Part shown: piece by piece, positions 6,322 through 13,856 of the stretch
How positions within the stretch are numbered: the first letter of the stretch is position 1
Layout of the letters: each line of letters begins with the position of its first letter
NCBI GenBank assembly: GCA_946887385.1
Contig: CAMPKU010000063.1
Span: 1-18,415, forward strand
From: an uncultured Gammaproteobacteria bacterium
GTDB taxonomy: Bacteria > Pseudomonadota > Gammaproteobacteria > Rariloculales > Rariloculaceae
DNA length: 18,415 bases
Direction of reading: 5' to 3'
Position numbers and translations under genes: made by a program
Notes under the pieces: model-generated
Databases searched by the model: none
Seen by the model: the letters and a program-made list of their open reading frames with translations, nothing else
Told to the model about the DNA's origin: nothing

Positions 6322-8787
6322 TTAGAACCGATACGTCAGCTCGGCGCCGTACTGCCGGGGTCTGCCATAGTGGACGATGCCGTTCGGGTTCGACTCCTCG
6401 GCGATCCAGTCCTCGTCCGTGGCATTGTCGACCCACGCCACGACTTCCCAGCCGCGCGCGCTGATCACGCCGAAGCGAAGATCCACGAGCGATAGCGGGT
6501 CGCGCGCGACGAAGTTCTCGGGCTCCCAATAAAGCTCGCCGAGCCGCCGATAGTCGACCCGTGCGTACCACTCGCGGTTGCCGCTGAGCTCGCCGCGGTA
6601 GACAGCGCCTAAGTTCGCCGTCGAGTCGGGGTTTTGCGGCATCTCTTTGCCGATGATGCTGATGCCGCCCGCGCCGACCCAGTCGCTGGCCGTAATCTCG
6701 GAGTCCAAAAAGCCGAGTCCCAAGTCGACCTGGAGGCGCTGCGTTGCGAGCCACGACACGCTCGTCTCGAAACCGCTGACGTCGGCGGAGCGGATGTTGC
6801 GCGTGGTCTGCGCCGTGAACGGCGCAACGAACACGAACGTGAAGCCGTTCTCGACTTCCGTGTCGAACAGCGCGGCGTCCCAGCGCAGCGCCCCGCCAAG
6901 CAGCGACGACTTGAATCCGACTTCGAAGCCCTCGGTGTTTTCCTGGTCGTACGAGTCCTGCACGCCTTGCGGCAGGCCGGGAACGCCGGCGGCTACGAGC
7001 GTCGCCACGCCGACCGCCACGCCGCTCAAGTTGAACCCGCCGCTGCGAAAGCCTTCGGCATAGGAGCCGTACACGGTCCAGGCGTCGTTCGGCCGCCAGC
7101 TCAATGCCACCTTCGGTTGCACGGAGTCGAAGTCGGCCTCGCGCACGTCGCCGAAGCGGCCGCTTGGAAACGGGAACACGGGCAAGAACTGATCCGGCGC
7201 CATGATCGTGAGCTCGCGGTCGTCGCGGTCGTAGCGCAGAGCGGCGGACAGCTCGAGCGTCTCGCTCAAGTCGTAGTTGATCTGGCCGAACAGCGCGTAT
7301 GCGGTGTTGTGGTTGCTGTCGAAGTTGTACGCGAGCGCGTTGGGATTCGTGTTCGGATTCAGGGCGGAGGCGGTCGGAAAACCGACGATCGGGATGAGCG
7401 GCGCCAGGAACCGCTGCGACCAGGTCACCGTGGGGTTGATGCCGCCGATGTTCGGCGCCGTGCGCTGCTCCTGAAAACCCTGGCCGAAGTCGTTGTTGAT
7501 CGCGATCATCACGTCGAGATCGGTTTGCGCGTAGTAGGCGCCCGCGATCCAGCGCAACGGCCGGTCGTCGGGCGACGTGATCCGCAGCTCTTGGCTGAAC
7601 GAGTCGTGAAAACGGTTCTGGCCGAACGTGAGATTCTGGCCGGTGCCGAAATCGTCGAGCGCTTGGGCGAACGCAGGTACCACGACGCCGGCTGGATGCG
7701 TGCCCGCACCGGGCTCGCCTGCAACCTCCACGAACGGGTAGTAGGCGAACTGCTCGGCCGCCGTGACGTGGTCGAGCGTGTCGAACGACGTGATCGACGT
7801 TAACGTGCCGAGGCCGGTTTCCCAGTCCAGTTTGGCCGAGACGGTCACGGCTTCGCGGTCGTCCATGCCGGGCTCGTTGCCGTGGTGCTTGATGCTCGTG
7901 TTGTTCGGATCGCCGATGATCGCCGCGATCGATGCGGGTAAGCCGGGCACCGGCGTCGCGGTGCCGTTGCCCGGATAGTGCGCGTTGCCCGGAAATCCCG
8001 TCACGAAGGTCGGCGCATTCGAGATGAATTGCGAGCCGGTGGCCTCCGTGTTGCTGTACGTGAGCCGCAAGTCGAGCGCCGTGCTGGCGCCGACGTCCCA
8101 GAGAAGCTTGCCCGCAACCGTGAGATCCTCGTACGGATCGGCTTTCACGCCCGTCGCCACGTTGTCGCGCCAACCTTCCGCGTCCTTGTAGCCCACAACG
8201 ACGCGCCCGCGCACGGCGTCGGAGCCGAGCGGGCCGCTGGCCACGCCGGAGAGCTGCAAGTTGTCGCCGTTGCCGTAGCCGCCGCGAATGTACACCTCCG
8301 GCTCGGTCGACGGCTGTTTCGTCGTGATGTTGATGGCGCCGCCCGACGCGTTGCGCCCGTAGAGGGCGCCCTGCGGGCCTTTGAGCACCTCGATCTGCTG
8401 GATGTCGTAGAGGTCTTGGGAGAACGCCAGGCTCGTCGTCGATAGCACGCCGTCCACGACAACGGCGACCGTGGGATCGACGTTGCGAATCTGAGCCAAG
8501 CCGCGGATGTTGACGAACGCGAACGCGTTGTTCTGGGTTTCCATCAGCGTCATGTTCGAGGTGAGGCCCACGTAGTCGCGCATGCTCTGGATACGCGCTT
8601 GGTCGATCGTTTCGGCATCGAACGCCGTGACCGTGGCCGGCGCATCCTGGAGGCTCTCGGCGCGTCTTAGCGCCGTGACCACTATTTCTTCCAGCGCTTC
8701 CTGGGCGGACGCTCGCGCCGCGAGGGTTCCGATGGCCGTGGTGAGCAGAGCCGCAGCTACGGTCGAAGACGAGCGGTAGAGGAGCAT
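6322..8787 (-). CDS. TonB-dependent outer-membrane receptor
   Basis: About 821 residues: signal peptide (1-28, ending ASA), TonB box EEIVVTA (33-39), plug domain (about 45-165) and a 22-strand-type barrel ending in an aromatic residue (AELTYRF). Plug signatures include VNIRGLAQIRN, IEVLKGPQGALYGRNASGGA and NITTKQP. The barrel contains a typical receptor repeat (VYGSYAEGFRSGGFN). The ATG at 8787 is chosen because GGAGG lies seven bases upstream and a clean signal peptide follows; longer in-frame starts up to 8889 add a non-signal N-terminus. Such receptors import siderophores, vitamin B12, glycans or other large molecules using TonB energy. The substrate is not deducible; there is no N-terminal signalling (STN) domain and no sigma/anti-sigma pair nearby. 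It is divergent from the VOC gene. Confidence 0.95.
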   Translation of the reverse strand: MLLYRSSSTVAAALLTTAIGTLAARASAQEALEEIVVTALRRAESLQDAPATVTAFDAETIDQARIQSMRDYVGLTSNMTLMETQNNAFAFVNIRGLAQIRNVDPTVAVVVDGVLSTTSLAFSQDLYDIQQIEVLKGPQGALYGRNASGGAINITTKQPSTEPEVYIRGGYGNGDNLQLSGVASGPLGSDAVRGRVVVGYKDAEGWRDNVATGVKADPYEDLTVAGKLLWDVGASTALDLRLTYSNTEATGSQFISNAPTFVTGFPGNAHYPGNGTATPVPGLPASIAAIIGDPNNTSIKHHGNEPGMDDREAVTVSAKLDWETGLGTLTSITSFDTLDHVTAAEQFAYYPFVEVAGEPGAGTHPAGVVVPAFAQALDDFGTGQNLTFGQNRFHDSFSQELRITSPDDRPLRWIAGAYYAQTDLDVMIAINNDFGQGFQEQRTAPNIGGINPTVTWSQRFLAPLIPIVGFPTASALNPNTNPNALAYNFDSNHNTAYALFGQINYDLSETLELSAALRYDRDDRELTIMAPDQFLPVFPFPSGRFGDVREADFDSVQPKVALSWRPNDAWTVYGSYAEGFRSGGFNLSGVAVGVATLVAAGVPGLPQGVQDSYDQENTEGFEVGFKSSLLGGALRWDAALFDTEVENGFTFVFVAPFTAQTTRNIRSADVSGFETSVSWLATQRLQVDLGLGFLDSEITASDWVGAGGISIIGKEMPQNPDSTANLGAVYRGELSGNREWYARVDYRRLGELYWEPENFVARDPLSLVDLRFGVISARGWEVVAWVDNATDEDWIAEESNPNGIVHYGRPRQYGAELTYRF

Positions 8788-8930
8788 GGCGTGACCTCCG
8801 TGTGCGTTGAGTGCAGCGCTAACATTACCAGGTTTAAAACAATACGGATGTCGCTCAACGAAGGCCCATGCCAGGGCCCGTGATAGCATCGAGCGCCGCG
8901 GGCGAACCCGGCTGGCAGGCGGCAGGAACG

Positions 8931-9326
8931 ATGGCGAACGAAGCGCAATTCAAAGCGGCTTTTCCCTACCAAAAGGACGTGTTGGCGTTACCGGTGACGG
9001 ATCTCGATGCCGCCTCGGCGTGGTACGCAAAGCATTTCCGTATGGTTGAAGTCGAGCGCTTGGAGCACCCCGTGCCCACGGTCATCCTCGAACGCGACGG
9101 CGTGCGCATCGGGTTTGCGATTAACGGCGGCGACGCGTCGCAGGACGGCGCGGCGATCCTCGTCAGCAACATTCGAGCCGTCAAAGAAGAGCTCGAAGCG
9201 AACGGCGTCAGCATCGGCAATTGGCGCGTGGACGAGCGCAACGGCAAGCGGCTGCAAGTCTTCTTCGTCGTTGCGCCGGACGGGCTGTGCTACTACGTTC
9301 ACGAGCCCCTCGACGGCGCAGCGTGA
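8931..9326 (+). CDS. VOC-superfamily (glyoxalase-fold) protein
   Basis: A 131-residue single-domain protein of the vicinal oxygen chelate fold. It shows the opening strand and helix DVLALPVTDLDAASAWYAKH (16-35), the middle strands VILERDGVRIGFAI, and the closing strands VFFVVAPDGLCYYVHEP ending in a candidate metal-ligand Glu (E125). Family members include glyoxalases, ring-cleaving dioxygenases and antibiotic-resistance binding proteins; nothing here picks one. The ATG at 8931 is preferred, with AGGA four to seven bases upstream and a start that places the fold correctly. An in-frame ATG at 8868 would add 21 residues of low-complexity sequence. It is divergent from the receptor gene across a 143-base gap and convergent with the DUF6152 gene, with 19 bases between stops. 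Confidence 0.85.
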   Translation: MANEAQFKAAFPYQKDVLALPVTDLDAASAWYAKHFRMVEVERLEHPVPTVILERDGVRIGFAINGGDASQDGAAILVSNIRAVKEELEANGVSIGNWRVDERNGKRLQVFFVVAPDGLCYYVHEPLDGAA

Positions 9327-9345
9327 CGCTCGATCGACGGCTTAG

Positions 9346-9948
9346 CTAATCGCACCCTTCGGGCAGCTGACGGTTAACCTCATCGACAAACCCTTGCGGC
9401 GCCGTCGATGCAACGCCGGTGAAAGCGGGAACGTTGCACCAGAATTCCAGCGCCAACGAATCGGCGCGCAAGAACGCCAGCCATGATTCCGCCCGGTCGG
9501 CCGGACGCACGCAATTGTCGAGCTTTCCGTAGGGGCCCCACGATTGCAGGCGCCCATCCGGCATGACGAGCACATGGCCGTGAACGTACGACAGCGGCAA
9601 GCGGTTATTCGGCGAGCCACTTCGCTTCGGAAAGAAGCCGCACACCTCGACGACATCGCCGACGCTCAAAAAATCTTCGTCGGCCTGCATCCCATTGAGG
9701 CTGAGAATGCGACTCAGGCGCCCGGGGAAGGGCCCCTCGATGGTCCACTGCTGCACCTGGCCGTCCGCTTTCGTTTCCTCGAGCTCGAACATCGTATGGG
9801 GACTGATGGGCTTGTAGCTCACGACCGTGCCCTTGATCCAGACGGCTGTCGAAACATCGATCATGCGCACCGAGTGATGGGCCCATAGCGCACTACAGCA
9901 AACGAGCGCCACGATCGCCGTGGTCCATGACGCCCACTTCTTGTTCAT
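9346..9948 (-). CDS. DUF6152-family periplasmic protein
   Basis: A 200-residue exported protein. The signal peptide MNKKWASWTTAIVALVCCSA ends near LWAHH. The mature N-terminus AHHS, followed by a strand (VWIKGTVVSYKPISPHTMFE, about 37-55), a tryptophan-containing EGPFPGRLSR segment and GDVVEVCGFFPK, matches the pattern of DUF6152 proteins, small beta-rich periplasmic proteins of unknown function. The C-terminal 60 residues, with cysteines 146, 171 and 199, extend past the core domain. The ATG at 9948 has an ideal GAGGAGG seven bases upstream. It lies 32 bases after the M56 gene on the same strand, so it is probably the third gene of the repressor-sensor operon and may be part of what the system controls. 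It is convergent with the VOC gene. Confidence 0.82.
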   Translation of the reverse strand: MNKKWASWTTAIVALVCCSALWAHHSVRMIDVSTAVWIKGTVVSYKPISPHTMFELEETKADGQVQQWTIEGPFPGRLSRILSLNGMQADEDFLSVGDVVEVCGFFPKRSGSPNNRLPLSYVHGHVLVMPDGRLQSWGPYGKLDNCVRPADRAESWLAFLRADSLALEFWCNVPAFTGVASTAPQGFVDEVNRQLPEGCD

Positions 9949-9980
9949 CTCGATGCCTCCTCGATGACGACGCAGGCGCC

Positions 9981-11576
9981 TCAGCGCACGAAACGATCCA
10001 GCCAGGGCTGAAGCGCATCGGCCCACAGCTCGAACAGAGGCGCTTGCGCGCCGACGCCGGCCGGACCGCCCCACAAATCAGCGATGAACGAGCCGTCAGG
10101 CTGAAAGAAGCGCTCGCCGAAATCGGCGTAGAAAACGGTCTCGTCGTCTACGAGGCTCGCGAACGCGGCGGCGTTCGCTGTCGCGACTTCCCGCCACTCT
10201 CCTACGTTGCCGCCGCGCGGAAACGCGGCTAGCAACAAAATTTTGGCTTGCGGCTGGCGGGCGCGGATCTCAGCGATCACCGCGGCATACCCGTCGACCC
10301 AACCGGTAAAGCGGGAGCGGGCGGGCGGCGGCTGGCTGGGATGGCCGAACACGTTGAGCACGAACAGCTTTGCTTGATAGCCGTCGAGCTCGCCGTTCTG
10401 CATGCGCCACACGAGGCTGTCGGGATGGGTGCCTTGCGAACCGAAGTTAGCGGCCTTCAGCGAGCCGAGCTCGCGATCCCAGACGCTCCGGCCGCGGCGC
10501 GGCCACCACCACATTTCCGTGGACGTGGTGCCGAAGAAGACGAGATCGATGTCGCCCTTCTGCGCTAGCTCGATGAAGAGGTCGTGCCGCTGCCCTTCCA
10601 GGGCGTGGCTCAACGCACCGTCGGGGGCGTTCGCGGCCGGCGTCCAGACGGCCTCCGGCCGAGCGACTTCCGTCACGAGCCGCTCGGGCTGCTGCGCCCA
10701 GGCGGCGTAGCCCGAGGCAGCGCCTAGGATCGCGACGACCGCCGCGCCGCCGATCGCGCCGCGGCGGCGCAGCGGCGGCCGGCTCAGCATCGCGATGCGC
10801 TGCTTGAGGCGGCCGGCCGACCGGCTCGGCCAAGTGCAGCCGAGCGGCAGGAAGACGGGCGCGATTTGCGTTTTCAGCAGCGCTTGCGCGTAGACGCGCC
10901 GCTCGGCCGGGCGGGCGGCGATGACCGCGGCGTCGCACGCGAGCTCTTGATCCGCGCGGATGCAATTCGCCGCCAGGTGGACGAGAGGATTGAACCAGCT
11001 CGCGCAGCGCGCGACTTCGACGAGCGCGTTGACCGCCGGGTGGCGGGAGCTTCGGTGAACCTGCTCGTGTGCGAGTATCAGCGCGCGCTCCTGCGCGTCG
11101 AAGCGCGACTCGAAATCCCGCGGCAGGATGAGCCTCGGCCGCAGCACGCCGACGAGGGCGGGCCCGATCGAAGGATCGGCGGCGAGACGGCGCGTGCTAA
11201 AGATCGAGCGGGCCAGCAGCGCTGCAGCCCCGAGCAGCCAGAGCACGAGCAGCAGATCTGCGGGCTCTAAAAGGGCAGCGCTCGATGCCGGCGCCACGCG
11301 GCTGGACGGTTCGTCCGCCGCCGGCGAAATTTCTTCGGGATCGATGAGCTCTTCCGCGGCGGCAATGCTCGCGGCTGGCTGGACCGTCACGATTCGCTCT
11401 GGCGCCGGCAGAAAGCTCGCGACTGCGGCGACAGGAACGATGAGCCAGAGCCAGTAGGCGATGCGTGCGCCGAGCCGCCGGTGCGCCAAAGTCCGCAGCA
11501 GCAGCACGGCCACGATCGCGGCGCTCGCCACCACATTGATACGAAACAGCTCGGTAAGGATTGTTTCAGAGGTCAT
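9981..11576 (-). CDS. M56 (BlaR1/MecR1-like) membrane metalloprotease fused to a degenerate SGNH-hydrolase domain
   Basis: A 531-residue protein. Transmembrane helices lie near 12-30, 40-56, 104-124 and 274-294. The cytosolic zinc-protease region carries HEQVH (170-174) with the third ligand in ELACD (E211), the hallmark of M56 antirepressor proteases that cleave or inactivate BlaI/MecI repressors. After the last helix, the periplasmic part (about 335-531) aligns by eye with SGNH/GDSL esterases: DIDLVFFGTTSTEMWW, LKAANFGSQG, LVWRMQNGELDG and a final DGSFIAD...LWADALQPWL. The expected catalytic GDS is GTT (349-351), the block III GxND/GTNN is FGHPS, and the terminal DxxH pair is absent. The ATG at 11576 has GAGAGG seven bases upstream and overlaps the repressor gene by 11 bases. 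No penicillin-binding sensor domain is present, so the signal is probably not a beta-lactam. Confidence 0.9.
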   Translation of the reverse strand: MTSETILTELFRINVVASAAIVAVLLLRTLAHRRLGARIAYWLWLIVPVAAVASFLPAPERIVTVQPAASIAAAEELIDPEEISPAADEPSSRVAPASSAALLEPADLLLVLWLLGAAALLARSIFSTRRLAADPSIGPALVGVLRPRLILPRDFESRFDAQERALILAHEQVHRSSRHPAVNALVEVARCASWFNPLVHLAANCIRADQELACDAAVIAARPAERRVYAQALLKTQIAPVFLPLGCTWPSRSAGRLKQRIAMLSRPPLRRRGAIGGAAVVAILGAASGYAAWAQQPERLVTEVARPEAVWTPAANAPDGALSHALEGQRHDLFIELAQKGDIDLVFFGTTSTEMWWWPRRGRSVWDRELGSLKAANFGSQGTHPDSLVWRMQNGELDGYQAKLFVLNVFGHPSQPPPARSRFTGWVDGYAAVIAEIRARQPQAKILLLAAFPRGGNVGEWREVATANAAAFASLVDDETVFYADFGERFFQPDGSFIADLWGGPAGVGAQAPLFELWADALQPWLDRFVR

Positions 11577-11937
11577 GATCAAGCCTCTCGATCAGTCGTT
11601 TGAGCTCGTCGACCTCGTCACGGCTTAGGGCTTGCCGTTCCGAGAACTGCGTGATGAACGGTGCGATCCGGCCGCCGAACAGCCGCTCGATGAGATGCCG
11701 GCTTTGCTCGTGAACGTAGTCTTCGCGCCGGATCAGCGGCGTGTAGAGGTAGCGACGCCCGTCGGGTGTGGCGGCCAGCGCCTTTTTCTTGACGAGCCGG
11801 GTGAGGAACGTGCGGATCGTGCCGGCCGACCAGTCGCGGTCGTTGTCCATCGCGGCGACGACCTCGTCCGCGCTCAAGGCGCCCGGGGCGCGCCAAAACA
11901 CTTCGAGGACCTTGCTTTCCGCTTCGCTGATCTTCAT
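11566..11937 (-). CDS. BlaI/MecI/CopY-family transcriptional repressor
   Basis: A 123-residue winged-helix repressor. The N-terminal MKISEAESKVLEVFWRAPGA and the following LSADEVVAAM and GTIRTFLTRLVKKKAL are the DNA-binding helices of the BlaI/MecI family. RRYLYTPLIRREDYVHEQS is the wing and linker, and the C-terminal helices (about 80-123) form the dimerisation part. Family repressors bind TACA/TGTA dyads and are inactivated through an adjacent M56 sensor protease. Here that protease gene starts 11 bases before this gene ends. Two dyads and a good promoter lie immediately upstream (11943-11993), implying autoregulation of the operon. The ATG at 11937 is the natural family start, although its Shine-Dalgarno (AGG, close to the start) is poor. 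Confidence 0.93.
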   Translation of the reverse strand: MKISEAESKVLEVFWRAPGALSADEVVAAMDNDRDWSAGTIRTFLTRLVKKKALAATPDGRRYLYTPLIRREDYVHEQSRHLIERLFGGRIAPFITQFSERQALSRDEVDELKRLIERLDHDL

Positions 11938-11942
11938 GACCT

Positions 11943-11980
11943 AATACGCGTGTATTCGTGCTTACAAAATACACCTGTAA
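11943..11980. promoter_or_regulatory. Two BlaI-like operator dyads
   Basis: TACA-CC-TGTA (11970-11979) carries TACA/TGTA half-sites like known BlaI/MecI operators and overlaps the -10 box and spacer. A wider dyad, TTACA (11962-11966) with TGTAA (11976-11980), surrounds it. A second dyad, AATAC-GCGT-GTATT (11943-11956), lies at the predicted transcription start. Binding to either would block RNA polymerase, so the repressor probably controls its own operon. Confidence 0.6.
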
Positions 11981-11993
11981 TAGTTCATGTCAA
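11966..11993 (-). promoter_or_regulatory. Promoter of the repressor/M56/DUF6152 operon
   Basis: Minus-strand TTGACA (11988-11993, perfect -35) and TATTTT (11966-11971, -10, four of six) are separated by 16 bases, placing the transcription start near 11958, about 20 bases upstream of the repressor ATG. The promoter lies in an AT-rich pocket between two GC-rich genes. Confidence 0.7.
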
Positions 11994-12057
11994 GACCGCC
12001 CGGCAAGGCGGAGGGTCTAGAAATGTCGGCGAGGGACTCGCTGAGCGCCGTGCGGGC

Positions 12058-12864
12058 TCACGGGTCCATGTGCCGGACCGACTTCTCGTTCTCGAGGCAC
12101 ACCTGATCCATGATCTCGGTGTCGAGCACGATCGACTGCTCGATTCGTGCCGTCCACGGCCGCGTATAGGCGCCGGCATCGTCGACGGTAATCTCGATGG
12201 CCAGCGTTCCGTACGTCGGCCGCGTCACGCGCTCAATGATCCGCGCGCGGCTCGTGAGCGGATGGCCCATGAGATCGAGCCAAGAATCGTCTCGATAGCC
12301 GAGCGATTCGATGACGAGCGTGTCGCGCTCCCAATGCGCCGTCGAATAACCGTTCCACGTCGGCTCGGGATCCACGGGCAACGCCCGGCCGTCGAGATGC
12401 ACTTGCCTGAAGCTCGCATTGAACTCGTGCAGCATCACGATGACCTCGGGCGTCTGCACGATCTTCTTGTACTGAGGGAACGAGTAGGCGCGCGGAAAAT
12501 TCGGCGGCAGGCAGCGCGCATGCGGATCGTCCTTGCTGTCGTCGGCCGTGCGCTGCGCGGCGACCGCTGCCGCCCAAGGCTGGAGCGGCAAGCCGCCCTC
12601 GACGGTTCGACCGAGATCGACGGCGTCGGCCGGCAGCGGCATCTGCTCGACGCAGTCGCCGCCGCAGCCTTCGGGCAGCAGCGCGGCCGACACCCAGATG
12701 CCCGAGAAGTCGGGCTTGCCGTCGGCCGTGCGCGGCGCAGGTGCGGCTAGATTCGGTTCGCCGCCGGCCGTGCGCGGCACGCCGGGCGTCGGAAGGTGTA
12801 GCCATTGGGCCTGAAGCGGCGCGGCTCCCAACCAGGTTGCCGCGAGCAGCCAACTCGTTCGCAT
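12058..12864 (-). CDS. Secreted protein of unknown function (PRTADGKPD-FSGIW family)
   Basis: Encodes 268 residues with a Sec signal peptide (MRTSWLLAATWLGAAPLQAQ). The mature start has a twofold motif, PRTAGGEPNLAAPA then PRTADGKPDFSGIW (30-57). A Cys pair (CGGDC, 67-71) follows, then a conserved-looking core: YKKIVQTPEVIVMLHEFNAS, FRQVHLDGRALPVDPEPTW, GYSTAHWERDTLVIES and TSRARIIERVTRP. I recognise this as a common exported family of unknown function in Acidobacteria and proteobacteria; no catalytic signature is visible. The ATG at 12864 has an AAGAGA about nine bases upstream. The gene ends 65 bases before the -35 box of the repressor promoter on the same strand and is divergent from the NTF2-like/CAP operon with a 101-base gap. 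Whether the repressor controls it is unknown. Confidence 0.8.
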   Translation of the reverse strand: MRTSWLLAATWLGAAPLQAQWLHLPTPGVPRTAGGEPNLAAPAPRTADGKPDFSGIWVSAALLPEGCGGDCVEQMPLPADAVDLGRTVEGGLPLQPWAAAVAAQRTADDSKDDPHARCLPPNFPRAYSFPQYKKIVQTPEVIVMLHEFNASFRQVHLDGRALPVDPEPTWNGYSTAHWERDTLVIESLGYRDDSWLDLMGHPLTSRARIIERVTRPTYGTLAIEITVDDAGAYTRPWTARIEQSIVLDTEIMDQVCLENEKSVRHMDP

Positions 12865-12965
12865 TGCAGTCGTTCTCTTGGTGGTCTCGACCGTACTGTA
12901 GCGGAACGAAGCTCACAGGAGCCCGGCCGTGCAATACTTTGCACAACGCGTCGAGGAGCTCGTCC

Positions 12966-13847
12966 ATGCGCAGGTACGCCGCCGTTTTGTTGCTCGCCGC
13001 GGTTGCGGCTTCGCCGCTGCCGCTCGCCGCGCAGGGCGCATGCGACCGAAACTGTCTTGCCGGCGTGATGACGGCCTATCTCGACTCGCTCGTCGCACAC
13101 GATCCGCAGGCCGCACCGCTCGCGGACTCGGTGCGCTTCACCGAAGACGCGAAGGAGCTTGCCGTCGGCGAGGGGCTGTGGAAAACGGCCACGAAGCTGC
13201 GCCCGTTTCGCACGGACTTTCTCGACCCGATGACGGGCACCGCCGCCGTGCATGCCGTGCTCGAGGAGAACGGCGCTCCCGTGCTGCTCGCCGCACGCTT
13301 GCGCGTTGTTGGCCGCCGCATCACCGAGATCGAAACGATCGTCGTGCGCAATCGCGCGGAAGGCGCGTTGTTCGATCCAGAGACGCTCGCGCAGGCATCG
13401 CCGGCCATGGTCGTTCCGCCGCCCCCGGCGCAGCGCATGCCGCGCGACGTGCTCGCGGAGATCGCGTTGCGTTACCCCGCCGGACTGAAGGTCGGCAGCT
13501 TCGAGCAGTCCGATGTGCCGTTCGCGCCCACTGCGTACCGGCTCGAGAACGGCGTGCGGATGGCGGGGCCCGGCTGCACGTTCCAGCCGCCGAGCTGCGA
13601 GAACATGCGCGGCCAGCGGATTCCGACGCTCGCCGGCATCACCGCGCACGTCGTGGCCGTCGACGAGCAGAACGGTACCGTGCTGCTCTGGATGGACTTC
13701 GGCCCGGGCTCGCTGCCCGGCCCGCCGGACGCGCCGCCGCGGGCGCTCGTGACGTTCGAGGCGTTCAAAATTTACGGCGGTCAAGTGCACGCGGTGGAAG
13801 CCATCTTCGAGGGCATGCCGCCCAACACTCCGTCGGGCTGGCGCTAG
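12966..13847 (+). CDS. Secreted protein with two NTF2-like (SnoaL/DUF8021-like) domains
   Basis: A 293-residue exported protein. The signal peptide MRRYAAVLLLAAVAASPLPL ends near LAAQG. The first domain (about 26-130) begins CDRNCLAGVMTAYLDSLVAH and contains VRFTEDAKELAVGEGLWKT and ITEIETIVVRN, a pattern typical of NTF2/SnoaL-like folds. A proline-rich linker (PPPPAQRMP, 151-159) leads to a second, similar domain (about 160-285), which includes VPFAPTAYRLENG, a Cys pair (204 and 211) and KIYGGQVHAVEAIFEGMP. I recall this arrangement from DUF8021-type proteins; no enzyme activity can be assigned. The ATG at 12966 has GAGGAG seven bases upstream. Its TAG stop overlaps the Shine-Dalgarno of the CAP gene, so the two form an operon. 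Confidence 0.8.
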   Translation: MRRYAAVLLLAAVAASPLPLAAQGACDRNCLAGVMTAYLDSLVAHDPQAAPLADSVRFTEDAKELAVGEGLWKTATKLRPFRTDFLDPMTGTAAVHAVLEENGAPVLLAARLRVVGRRITEIETIVVRNRAEGALFDPETLAQASPAMVVPPPPAQRMPRDVLAEIALRYPAGLKVGSFEQSDVPFAPTAYRLENGVRMAGPGCTFQPPSCENMRGQRIPTLAGITAHVVAVDEQNGTVLLWMDFGPGSLPGPPDAPPRALVTFEAFKIYGGQVHAVEAIFEGMPPNTPSGWR

Positions 13848-13856
13848 GAGCGGAAG

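Noticed and set aside
6634..7803. Long plus-strand open frame (389 codons) antisense to the receptor gene
   Set aside because: An antisense shadow of high-GC coding sequence, rich in Arg/Glu/Val with no domain and no good ribosome-binding site.
6287..8173. Long minus-strand open frame (628 codons) within the TonB receptor gene
   Set aside because: A shifted-frame shadow with no recognisable motif; the receptor frame is continuous with plug and barrel signatures.
9981..11937. Reading the repressor/M56 pair as a beta-lactam resistance system
   Set aside because: The sensor lacks a penicillin-binding domain with SxxK/SxN/KTG motifs, and no beta-lactamase or PBP gene is present.
12929..12944. 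Dyad GTGCAA-TACT-TTGCAC upstream of the NTF2-like gene
   Set aside because: It is well placed for an operator or leader hairpin, but inverted repeats of this size with a free spacer are common by chance and no promoter boxes could be fitted around it.
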